Source: Sherwoodlollariibacterium sp049275655
Lineage (GTDB): Bacteria > Omnitrophota > Gorgyraeia > Gygaellales > Profunditerraquicolaceae
Assembly: GCA_049275655.1 (NCBI GenBank)
Contig: JBASUY010000038.1
Span: forward strand, 1 to 6,591
Length of the DNA stretch: 6,591 nt
Direction of reading: 5' to 3'
In this document: positions 1-6,542 of the stretch, in pieces
Numbering within the stretch: position 1 is the stretch's first letter
How the letters are laid out: the number at the start of each line of letters is the position of its first letter
Made by a program: the position numbers and the translations under genes
Notes under the pieces: generated by a model
The model's database searches: none
What the model was told of the DNA's origin: nothing
What the model saw: only the letters and a program-made list of their open reading frames with translations

Positions 1-3
1 GAT

Positions 4-1533
4 ATGAAGAAAAAAACGCAATATTCTAAAGATTTAGAAAAGATAGTTGCCTTAGGCAGGAAAAAGGGATTTTTAACTTACGATGAAGTTAATGATTTAT
101 TGCCTGAAGATATCTCTTCTTCAGAAGAGATTGACCACTTATTTAAAATTCTAGGCAACGAAGATATACAAGTAGTAGAGCGACAGGAGGATACGGTTGT
201 AGAAAAATCACCTACCCGCTCTAAAGAGGATTTATTGGCGGAGCAATTAAAAGGGGAGGAGCGCTTTATACCTCTAGACGACCCTGTTAAGATGTATTTA
301 AAACAGATGGGGTCAATATCTCTCTTAACCCGCGAGCGTGAATTAGAGTTGGCTAAGAAGATAGAAGGAGCAGAAGAAAATTTCAAGCGCGCTTCTTTAA
401 CTACGAAGTTTGTACGTAAACACACTATACTCTTAATGAATGATGTGGCTGAAGGAAAGATAAATTTTGAAGAGGTAGTTAAAGAGGATATCAGGATTAA
501 AAAAGGCGGGGAATTAGGAAAAATTAAAAGGATGCTCAAGCGCTTAAAAATGATTAGGTCAGAGGCTGTTCTTATAGAACAGATACTCTCTTTAAATCTT
601 ATAACCTCAGTGATTGAAGGATCAACTTCTAAACTGATAAAGTTAGTAAAGGAGTTAGATTATTTGTCCCGTCAGGGTAGGCGTACTTATTCAAGGAGGC
701 AGGAGATCTTAAAAGAGATAGGGCAACCCTATAAAAAAATAAAGGAGCAGGTTAAATTAATAAAATCGGCACAAATTAAATTTAACCGCGCTAAGAAGAA
801 GCTGGTGGAGGCAAACTTAAGGCTTGTAGTAAGTATTGCTAAGAAATACGCCAATAGGGGGCTTTCTTTTTTAGATTTGATTCAAGAGGGGAATATCGGG
901 CTTATGCGCGCAGTTGAAAAGTTTGAATATAAAAGAGGGTATAAGTTTTCTACTTATGCGACTTGGTGGATAAGACAGGCTATTACCCGCTCTATTGCTG
1001 ACCAGGCGCGTACAATAAGGATACCTGTGCATATGACAGAGACGATAAATAAGATAATCCGTTATTCGCGCATTTTTGTTCAGGAGAATGGGCGTGAGCC
1101 TAATCCTGAAGAGATAGCTTCTAAGATGCGCCTTCCGCAGGAGAAGGTAAAATCAATATTAAAGATAGCTCAAGAGCCGATATCTTTGCAGATGCCTATA
1201 GGCGATGAAGGGGATACGCATTTTGGGGATTTTATACAGGATAAGAAGGCGGTTTCTCCGGCTAATGCTACTGTCCGCTCAATGCTTAAAGACGAGATGA
1301 ATTCAGCTTTGGATACTTTAACCGAAAGAGAAAGAAAAATCTTGGTTTTAAGGTTTGGCATTACCGACGGAGCTGCCCGGACTTTAGAAGAGGTAGGAAA
1401 TGTTTTTAAGGTAACTAGGGAAAGGGTCCGTCAGATAGAAGCTAAGGCCTTAAAGAAATTGCGCCATCCTACTCGCTCAAGGAGATTGCGTACTTTTTTG
1501 GATATGACCTTAGCACACCAAAGGGAATATTGA
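4..1533 (+). CDS. rpoD: RNA polymerase primary sigma factor (RpoD/SigA)
   Basis: This is the housekeeping sigma-70 factor, which directs core RNA polymerase to -10/-35 promoters. In the 509-residue reading, an N-terminal region 1.1-like segment (about 5-60) is followed by region 1.2 (about 93-125, DPVKMYLKQMG). A non-conserved insert of about 135 residues follows (126-260). Region 2 spans about 261-335, with DLIQEGNIGL at 291-300 and the -10 reading helix YATWWIRQAITRS at 318-330. Region 3 starts near 341 and region 4 covers about 435-495, with the -35 reading helix VTRERVRQIEAKAL at 470-483. The region 2.4 and 4.2 recognition residues match E. coli RpoD, so consensus promoters are expected. 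The length lies between B. subtilis SigA (about 370) and E. coli RpoD (613), and the insert explains the difference. Only three bases precede the ATG, so no ribosome site can be seen and the true start may lie upstream. The next gene begins 9 bases after the stop, suggesting an operon. Confidence 0.96.
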   Translation: MKKKTQYSKDLEKIVALGRKKGFLTYDEVNDLLPEDISSSEEIDHLFKILGNEDIQVVERQEDTVVEKSPTRSKEDLLAEQLKGEERFIPLDDPVKMYLKQMGSISLLTRERELELAKKIEGAEENFKRASLTTKFVRKHTILLMNDVAEGKINFEEVVKEDIRIKKGGELGKIKRMLKRLKMIRSEAVLIEQILSLNLITSVIEGSTSKLIKLVKELDYLSRQGRRTYSRRQEILKEIGQPYKKIKEQVKLIKSAQIKFNRAKKKLVEANLRLVVSIAKKYANRGLSFLDLIQEGNIGLMRAVEKFEYKRGYKFSTYATWWIRQAITRSIADQARTIRIPVHMTETINKIIRYSRIFVQENGREPNPEEIASKMRLPQEKVKSILKIAQEPISLQMPIGDEGDTHFGDFIQDKKAVSPANATVRSMLKDEMNSALDTLTERERKILVLRFGITDGAARTLEEVGNVFKVTRERVRQIEAKALKKLRHPTRSRRLRTFLDMTLAHQREY

Positions 1534-1542
1534 TGTTTTATT

Positions 1543-4500
1543 ATGGATGGAAATAAAGATTTTTCCCATAAGTCTGATGAGCGCTTAATTGATGAGATTA
1601 AATTCTTACAGATCCGCATTACCGAGCTTGAAAAAGCAGAATCCCGCCATAGAGCCTTTGATCAACTCTTACGTAAAACCCAGTTTCAGCAGAAGGCTAT
1701 ATTAAATAATATACCGGATATAGCTTGGTTAAAAGATAGCAATAGTTGTTATATTTTGGTTAATGATGCTTTTGCCAAAGAGTGCAATCTTAAACCTGAA
1801 GAGGTTATCGGGAAAAATGATTTTGACCTTTGGCCCCAAAGGTTAGCAGAGAAATACCGCATAGATGACCAAAAAGTTATTAAAAGCAGAAGGCGTTTTT
1901 CTTTCGAAGAAAAGCTTATAGATAAGAGTGGCAAAGCAAAATGGGTGGAGACTTTTAAAACCCCTATTTTTAATGACGGAGGCGAGGTTATTGGGACTAC
2001 CGGCATTTCTAGGGATATATCCGAACGTAGAATCCACCAGGAGCGCCTTAAAGAGGCTAAGGCAGAACTTGAGATCAGAGTAAGGGTAAGGACAGCAGAG
2101 TTAAGCCGCGCTAACGAAGAGCTTAGAAGGGAGATAACAGAAAAAAAGAGGCTTTATGAGTCTTTAAACCAGTCTGAAGAAAGATATAGGACCTTGTTTG
2201 AAGCAAGCCCCGCAGGTATATTTATTACAGACTCTAAGGAAGGGGTTATTAAATATGTCAATCAAAGCGCGTGTAAATTATTTGGTTATACTGAAGAAGA
2301 GTTGTTAGGGCTTAAAATAGAGCATCTTCATCCTAAGGAAGACATGGATTTAGTTAGAAAGAATTTTAATTTAGTCTCCAAGGGAGAGAAATTATCTGAG
2401 GTATTTCCTTGTAAGAAAAAGTCTGGGGAAGTGATGTTTGTAAATATAACCGGCACTAAGGTAACGATTAATAATGAATTATTTAATATAGCCTTTTTCC
2501 TTGACGTTACTGAAAAGATAAAAAGAGAGAAAGAGATTGAAAAAGAGAGGAATAATTTTAAGAAATACATGGAAGTTTCTCAAGTTATGATGGTCTTGAT
2601 TAAAAACGACCAGACTGTAGGGCTAATAAACAATAAAGGGTGTAAGGTCTTAGGGTATCCTAGGGAAGATATAATAGGCAAAAATTGGTTTGATTTTTTT
2701 ATCCCCGAAAAAGAGAGGGAGGACGTAAAGGCAATATTTAATAATGTCTTTTTAAAGAAATCTAAGGCTTTAGAGTATGCCGAGAATAAAATATTGACTA
2801 AGGACGGCAAAGAACGGCTTATTGCTTGGCATAGTGTTTTATTAAAAGAGGGTAATGAGATTGTAGGTGCTTTAAGTTCAGGGGAAGATATTACTGAAGC
2901 GCGTAGAATTAAAGAAGAGCTCTTGAATTATCAGTTAAAGTTGGAGAATATTGTAAAAGAGAGGACTCAGGAGCTACAAAACGAACTTAATTTACGCAAA
3001 AAGGCTGAAGAAGAAGGGGACGATCTTAAAAAGCGGATTGAGTTTATACTTGGAGCCACTAAAACAGGACTAGATATAATTGATTCTGATTTTAATTTGC
3101 TCTTTGTGGATAGTGAATGGGCAAAAAAATACGGAGATTACCATGGGAAAAAATGCTACGAGTATTTTATGCGCAGGACTACTGAATGTAAAGGTTGTGG
3201 GGTTAGAAAGGCCTTAAAGACTAAAGAAATCAGTGTTACTGAAAAAGAACTTATTTTTGAAGGAGGCAGGCCCATACAGGTGATGTCTATGCCTTATAAA
3301 ACTGATGACGGAAGGTGGCTTGTTGCCGAAGTAAACGTAGATATATCCGAAAGAAAGAAAGTTGAGGAGGAACTTAGAAGATACAGGGATCATCTTGATG
3401 ATATTGTTAAAGAGCGTTCTGAAGAGCTATTAAAAGAAATAGCCCAACATAAAGAGGCGCAGCATAAGGTATCTTTATTGGCTAAAGACCTCTCGCGTTC
3501 TAACAGAAAGCTTAAACAACTTGCTTTAACAGATTCGCATACAGGGCTTTATAACCACCGCTATTTAGGTGAGGTTATAGAAGGAGAGTTTCAGCGGGCA
3601 AAAAGGTATGCTTTGCCCTTGACAGTTATAATGTTGGATATAGATTATTTTAAATCAATAAATGACGTCTATGGCCATCAATTCGGGGATCTCATCTTAA
3701 AGCAATTTGCCCTACAACTTAAAAAAATGGTAAGGAAGTATGATATTGTTATAAGATACGGAGGGGAGGAGTTTATTATCATCTCTGCGGGTATAGATAG
3801 AAATCAGGCTTTAACTTTTTCTCAGAGAATCTTAGGGGCATTAAACCTTTATACCTTTGGAAATAAAAAACACTATATAAAACTTAAAATAAGCATGGGG
3901 GTTGTCTCTTATCCGGAAGATAAGGCAATACGCGCTATGGATTTAATAAATACTGTTGACCAAGTTTTAAATAAGGCAAAAGAGTCGGGGGGTAACCGCG
4001 TCTTCCTTACCAGCGACCTTAAAAAATATAGCGAATCCACTAAAATAGAGGAGAAGGGTTCTGACATAAGAGCGTTAAAGAGTAAAATTGATAAGCTTAA
4101 TAAAAGGGCTAATCAAAGCCTTACTGAAGCTATCCTTGCCTTTGCAAAGACGATAGAGTTAAAAGACCATTATACCGGAGAGCATGTAGAGATAACAGGG
4201 CATTACTCTACTTTAATTTCTAATAAAATAGGGCTCTCAAGGGAAGAGACTGAGCTTATTCGTCAAGCCTCTATACTTCATGATTTAGGAAAGATAGGGA
4301 TTAGCGAGAAGATACTGCATAAAAAGAGTAAGCTTACAAAAGAAGAATTTGAGGAGATAAAAAAACATCCACAAATCGGAGCGGATATATTGCGTCCCAT
4401 ACACTTTTTACACGGGCTTATACCGATTATCTATTATCATCATGAAAGGTGGGATGGCAAAGGTTATCCGACTGGCGCTAAGGGAGAGGAGATTCCTATA

Positions 4501-4674
4501 GGCGCAAGGATAATTGCCCTTGCTGATGTATATCAGGCCTTAACCAGTGATAGGCCTTACCGTAAGGCCTACTCTAAAAAGAAGGCAGCGCAGATTATTA
4601 AAGCAGGCTCTGGTTCGCAATTTGACCCTAAGATTACAGAGATTTTCTTGGATATACTTAAAGAAGAAAAATAA
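1543..4674 (+). CDS. Four-PAS sensor with GGDEF and HD-GYP domains (c-di-GMP synthesis and breakdown)
   Basis: This is a predicted cytoplasmic sensor controlling cyclic-di-GMP; no signal peptide or membrane segment is visible. An N-terminal coiled coil (about 8-48) leads to PAS1 (about 50-163), PAS2 (about 212-326), PAS3 (about 339-455) and PAS4 (about 499-606). Helical linkers lie at about 164-210, 455-498 and 606-658. PAS4 carries Cys538, Cys549 and Cys552. The GGDEF domain (about 660-822) has metal Asp699 in LDIDYFK, the signature GGEEF at 740-744, and an inhibitory RxxD site (RKYD, 731-734) five residues before it. A short linker leads to HD-GYP (about 862-1040) with His881, HDLGKIG at 913-919, His942, HHERWDGKGYP at 966-976 and Asp995. 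All the expected catalytic motifs are present, so both synthesis of c-di-GMP from GTP and its hydrolysis are plausible; which one dominates cannot be read from sequence. The best purine-rich stretch (AAAGGGA, 1520-1526) is unusually far from this ATG. The gene follows rpoD by 9 bases, which suggests co-transcription. Confidence 0.93.
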   Translation: MDGNKDFSHKSDERLIDEIKFLQIRITELEKAESRHRAFDQLLRKTQFQQKAILNNIPDIAWLKDSNSCYILVNDAFAKECNLKPEEVIGKNDFDLWPQRLAEKYRIDDQKVIKSRRRFSFEEKLIDKSGKAKWVETFKTPIFNDGGEVIGTTGISRDISERRIHQERLKEAKAELEIRVRVRTAELSRANEELRREITEKKRLYESLNQSEERYRTLFEASPAGIFITDSKEGVIKYVNQSACKLFGYTEEELLGLKIEHLHPKEDMDLVRKNFNLVSKGEKLSEVFPCKKKSGEVMFVNITGTKVTINNELFNIAFFLDVTEKIKREKEIEKERNNFKKYMEVSQVMMVLIKNDQTVGLINNKGCKVLGYPREDIIGKNWFDFFIPEKEREDVKAIFNNVFLKKSKALEYAENKILTKDGKERLIAWHSVLLKEGNEIVGALSSGEDITEARRIKEELLNYQLKLENIVKERTQELQNELNLRKKAEEEGDDLKKRIEFILGATKTGLDIIDSDFNLLFVDSEWAKKYGDYHGKKCYEYFMRRTTECKGCGVRKALKTKEISVTEKELIFEGGRPIQVMSMPYKTDDGRWLVAEVNVDISERKKVEEELRRYRDHLDDIVKERSEELLKEIAQHKEAQHKVSLLAKDLSRSNRKLKQLALTDSHTGLYNHRYLGEVIEGEFQRAKRYALPLTVIMLDIDYFKSINDVYGHQFGDLILKQFALQLKKMVRKYDIVIRYGGEEFIIISAGIDRNQALTFSQRILGALNLYTFGNKKHYIKLKISMGVVSYPEDKAIRAMDLINTVDQVLNKAKESGGNRVFLTSDLKKYSESTKIEEKGSDIRALKSKIDKLNKRANQSLTEAILAFAKTIELKDHYTGEHVEITGHYSTLISNKIGLSREETELIRQASILHDLGKIGISEKILHKKSKLTKEEFEEIKKHPQIGADILRPIHFLHGLIPIIYYHHERWDGKGYPTGAKGEEIPIGARIIALADVYQALTSDRPYRKAYSKKKAAQIIKAGSGSQFDPKITEIFLDILKEEK

Positions 4675-4693
4675 CCCCTAAGCGTAAAGGTAA

Positions 4694-5038
4694 ATGATAA
4701 AAATAAAAAGGATATATGAGCTTCCTGCCAGAGCCGATGGGGTAAGAATCCTCGTTGATAGGCTTTGGCCAAGAGGAATCCGTAAAGATAAAGCGAGGGT
4801 TGATATTTGGCTAAGAGATCTTGCGCCAAGTAGCCAATTAAGAAAGTGGTTTGCCCATGATATGTCTAAATGGGAGAGTTTTAAGCGTAAATATTTTAAA
4901 GAGCTCAATGAGAATAAAGATCTTATTGCTCAAATTCCTAAAAGCCCTAAGGGTACTATAACATTTTTATATTCCGCAAAAGATGAAAAGCATAATAATG
5001 CACTAGCCTTAAAAGAATATATTAATTCCCGCCTTTAA
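4694..5038 (+). CDS. DUF488 family protein (YeaO-like), function unknown
   Basis: This 114-residue protein belongs to the DUF488/YeaO family, recognised by VDRLWPRGIRKDKA (about 21-34), DIWLRDLAPS (about 37-46), LRKWFAHDMSKWESFKRKYF (about 49-68) and a C-terminal segment around TFLYSAKDEKHNNALALKEY (about 90-109). The length is normal for the family, so the gene looks complete. The family's biochemical role is not established, and none is assigned here. AAAGG at 4686-4690 lies just ahead of the ATG, a rather short spacing. The gene starts 19 bases after the cyclic-di-GMP protein with no visible terminator between them, so it is probably the last gene of the rpoD operon. Nothing in the sequence ties it functionally to its neighbours. 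Family membership is firm; the lack of a known role is the main limit. Confidence 0.9.
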   Translation: MIKIKRIYELPARADGVRILVDRLWPRGIRKDKARVDIWLRDLAPSSQLRKWFAHDMSKWESFKRKYFKELNENKDLIAQIPKSPKGTITFLYSAKDEKHNNALALKEYINSRL

Positions 5039-5087
5039 AAAGCTATTTTAAATCAACCTTAGTTTTTAGAAATAGTTAAGAACTTTC

Positions 5088-5116
5088 TTGACTGCTATAA
5101 AAAAATCGGGTATACT
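5088..5116 (+). promoter_or_regulatory. Sigma-70 promoter ahead of the tRNA/RNA-processing cluster
   Basis: A TTGACT -35 box (5088-5093) and a TATACT -10 box (5111-5116) are separated by exactly 17 bases. Each box differs from consensus at one position, so this should be a strong promoter for the RpoD encoded upstream. Transcription would start near 5122-5125, leaving a leader of about 65 bases before the first tRNA. There is no other promoter of this quality between here and rnpB, so it may serve the two tRNAs, the zinc-ribbon gene, the RNase HI gene and rnpB. Confidence 0.85.
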
Positions 5117-5152
5117 AAATTTTTACTTTGATGACTTATAAGTAAAACTAAC

Positions 5153-5187
5153 GTAACCTTTACTAAGTGAAGTAGTTACAGGTTTTT
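5153..5187 (+). other. Possible leader hairpin ending in T5, just before tRNA-Ile
   Basis: In the leader, TACT (5161-5164) can pair with AGTA (5171-5174). This core can be extended in two mutually exclusive ways: AACCT (5155-5159) with AGGTT (5180-5184), or GTAAC (5153-5157) with GTTAC (5175-5179). The first fold ends in the run of five T at 5183-5187, directly before the tRNA, and so resembles a weak intrinsic terminator or attenuator. The stems are short and AT-rich, so a plain processed leader is also possible. Confidence 0.25.
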
Positions 5188-5259
5188 GGGCCCATAGCTC
5201 AGCGGTAGAGCAGGTGACTCATAATCACTTGGCCGGAGGTTCGAATCCTTCTGGGCCCA
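5188..5259 (+). tRNA. tRNA with CAT anticodon, probably tRNA-Ile2 (lysidine type)
   Basis: A full cloverleaf is visible. The acceptor stem is GGGCCCA (5188-5194) with TGGGCCC (5252-5258), and A5259 is the discriminator. The D-arm is GCTC/GAGC (5197-5200, 5208-5211). The anticodon stem GGTGA/TCACT (5213-5217, 5225-5229) encloses CTCATAA with CAT at 5220-5222. The T-arm is 5235-5251 with loop TTCGAAT. It is not an initiator: it lacks the run of three G-C pairs next to the anticodon and has a paired first position. Tandem C4-G69 and C5-G68 pairs, described as recognition elements of the lysidine synthetase TilS, and strong likeness to E. coli ileX around the anticodon arm favour Ile2, which reads AUA after C34 is modified. 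Elongator tRNA-Met is the alternative. CCA is not encoded, so a CCA-adding enzyme is required. Confidence 0.9.
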
Positions 5260-5271
5260 TATATAATACAA

Positions 5272-5345
5272 GGGCATTTAGCTCAGTTGGTTAGAGCGCT
5301 ACATTCACATTGTAGAGGCCAGAGGTTCGAGCCCTCTAATGCCCA
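5272..5345 (+). tRNA. tRNA-Val (CAC anticodon)
   Basis: The acceptor stem GGGCATT (5272-5278) pairs perfectly with AATGCCC (5338-5344), with discriminator A5345. The D-arm is GCTC/GAGC around AGTTGGTTA (5281-5297). The anticodon stem CTACA/TGTAG (5299-5303, 5311-5315) encloses TTCACAT, giving anticodon CAC at 5306-5308, which reads GUG valine codons. The T-arm AGAGG/CCTCT (5321-5325, 5333-5337) has loop TTCGAGC. CCA is not encoded. It lies 12 bases after the tRNA-Ile2 gene and is presumably cut from the same precursor, with RNase P making the 5' ends. The ribosome site of the next gene begins only 14 bases after its end. Confidence 0.95.
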
Positions 5346-5358
5346 TAAAAAAATAAAT

Positions 5359-5364
5359 AGGGGA
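5359..5364 (+). promoter_or_regulatory. Ribosome binding site that sets the TTG start of the zinc-ribbon gene
   Basis: AGGGGA sits seven bases ahead of TTG at 5371. This is good Shine-Dalgarno spacing, and no ATG or GTG offers a better choice. A longer in-frame reading would begin inside the tRNA-Val gene and can be dismissed. Confidence 0.75.
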
Positions 5365-5370
5365 ATTAGC

Positions 5371-6093
5371 TTGAATAGCAGTAATTTAAAAGTTCAACTT
5401 GTAGGGTTAATTAAACTTCAAGAGATTGATTCTGAAATATACAAGTTACGGGCAGAAAAATCTTCTAAGCCTTTAGAAATTAAGAAGCTTGAAGAAGTTT
5501 TTCAGGCAAAGAAAGCACAGATGGCAGATTTAGAGAAGCGTTCTTTAGATATACAAAAGGCGAAGAAAGACAGGGAGCTAGAGTTAGCGGCAAAAGAAGA
5601 ATCAACCGTAAAATTGCAAGGACAACTTTACTCTTTAAAAACAAATAAAGAGTATCAGACTATGCTTCAGCAGATACAAGACTCTAAGGCAGATGCTTCT
5701 GTTATTGAAGATAAAATATTAGAACTACTTGAGGAGTTGGATAAAGTTAAAATTTTAATAGAAGAGGAGAGGGTTAGGTTAGCCCAAGAAGAGAAGATTT
5801 TTCTTGGGGAAAAAAACAAGATTAATAATAGGGTTAAAGAAATAGATGACAGGCTAAGCCAGTTAGAAACTCAAAAAAAACAAGCAGCTATTAATATCGA
5901 TCCTAAGGTCTTAGCACAGTATGAGCGCATACTTGCCAGTAGAGATGGTTTGGCAATAGTTACGGTTAAAGATAACTCCTGCGGGGGGTGTAATATGTTT
6001 GTCCCGCCGCAGGTTATAAACTTGATTAAGATGTATGAGAACATTATAACTTGCGAGACCTGCAATAGGATGCTTTATATAGATGAATTATAA
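5371..6093 (+). CDS. C4-type zinc-ribbon coiled-coil protein (COG1579 family)
   Basis: This 240-residue protein has the COG1579 layout: a long, charged, helical region (about 5-185, opening with LIKLQEIDSEIYKLRAEK) predicted to fold as an antiparallel coiled-coil hairpin, then a C-terminal zinc ribbon. The metal ligands are Cys204/Cys207 (CGGC) and Cys228/Cys231 (CETC), with a VPPQVINLIK-type linker between. A relative, Helicobacter pylori HP0958/FlgZ, binds RNA and the sigma factor RpoN; for most members the role is unknown, and a nucleic-acid-binding adaptor is only a guess here. The TTG start at 5371 is chosen because AGGGGA lies seven bases upstream; the in-frame upstream extension lies partly in tRNA-Val and has no family similarity. 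The RNase HI-type gene follows after 20 bases. A COG1579 gene beside an RNase HI gene is a recurrent bacterial arrangement, known for example in actinobacteria, and supports a linked role in nucleic acid metabolism. Confidence 0.9.
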   Translation: MNSSNLKVQLVGLIKLQEIDSEIYKLRAEKSSKPLEIKKLEEVFQAKKAQMADLEKRSLDIQKAKKDRELELAAKEESTVKLQGQLYSLKTNKEYQTMLQQIQDSKADASVIEDKILELLEELDKVKILIEEERVRLAQEEKIFLGEKNKINNRVKEIDDRLSQLETQKKQAAINIDPKVLAQYERILASRDGLAIVTVKDNSCGGCNMFVPPQVINLIKMYENIITCETCNRMLYIDEL

Positions 6094-6113
6094 CAATCTT
6101 TTCTAAAGTTTTT

Positions 6114-6542
6114 ATGCAAGAATTGGATATTTATATTGACGGCGCTTCTAAGGGTAACCCCGGCCCAAGCGGGATAGGCGTTATTATTTGCCGTTCAGGG
6201 GAAGTAATACGTAACTTATCGGTTTTTATCGGAGATACTACTAATAATGTAGCAGAATATACGGCTTTGATATACGCTTTGCAGGAAGCATTACTTTTAA
6301 GAGCGGATATACTTAAAATTAAAACTGATAGCCAGCTTCTTGCCAGGCAATTAAAAAAGGATTACAAAGTTAAAAGCCTTAAATTACTTAGCCTTTATTC
6401 TCAGGCAGAGCATCTGCTTAAGGGTTTTAAGAGGGTCTTTATAGAGAATATACCAAGAGAAATGAATAAAGGCGCAGATAGATTAGCTACAGAGGCGATA
6501 CGAAAAAGGCTAAAGGGGCAGGTAGGGTGTGGCTGCTCTTAA
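6114..6542 (+). CDS. RNase HI family protein (short, Sto-RNase HI-like)
   Basis: This 142-residue protein has the RNase H fold and probably cuts the RNA strand of RNA-DNA hybrids using two metal ions. The four acidic catalytic positions are visible: Asp9 (YIDGASKGNPG), Glu48 (NNVAEYTAL), Asp72 (KTDSQLL) and Asp122 (NKGADRLATEA). It lacks the basic handle of E. coli RnhA, and Arg115, seven residues before the last Asp, stands in for the usual histidine. From memory, this resembles the Sulfolobus tokodaii enzyme (Arg118/Asp125), which is reported also to cut double-stranded RNA. The domain is complete by about residue 134. The last eight residues (GQVGCGCS) are encoded by DNA that overlaps the start of rnpB, and the TAA stop lies within the RNase P RNA P3 helix. 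No strong ribosome site is visible; only TAAAG at about 6104-6108 precedes the ATG. It starts 20 bases after the zinc-ribbon gene, so translation may be coupled. Confidence 0.92.
   Translation: MQELDIYIDGASKGNPGPSGIGVIICRSGEVIRNLSVFIGDTTNNVAEYTALIYALQEALLLRADILKIKTDSQLLARQLKKDYKVKSLKLLSLYSQAEHLLKGFKRVFIENIPREMNKGADRLATEAIRKRLKGQVGCGCS

Noticed and set aside
78..539. 153-codon open frame on the minus strand
   Set aside because: It lies wholly opposite the well-conserved rpoD frame, shows no recognisable family, and is explained as a shadow. The same holds for the other minus-strand frames under the sensor, DUF488 and zinc-ribbon genes.
5041..5077. Possible terminator after the DUF488 gene
   Set aside because: AGCTATTT can pair with AAATAGTT, but the stem is AT-rich, the loop is over 20 bases and no T run follows. 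I see no convincing intrinsic terminator for the rpoD operon.
5123..5187. T-box or other known riboswitch in the tRNA leader
   Set aside because: The leader is only about 65 bases long and lacks the T-box sequence and any aptamer core I recognise. Only simple hairpins are seen.
5287..5370. Longer N-terminus for the zinc-ribbon protein, starting from a TTG at 5287
   Set aside because: Most of this stretch is the tRNA-Val gene read as protein. A good ribosome site supports the start at 5371, where family similarity begins.
6440..6505. Internal promoter for rnpB within the RNase HI-type gene
   Set aside because: Several -10-like words exist (TATACC, TAGATT, GATACG), but none has a matching -35 at 16-18 bases. 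In AT-rich DNA this is expected by chance.
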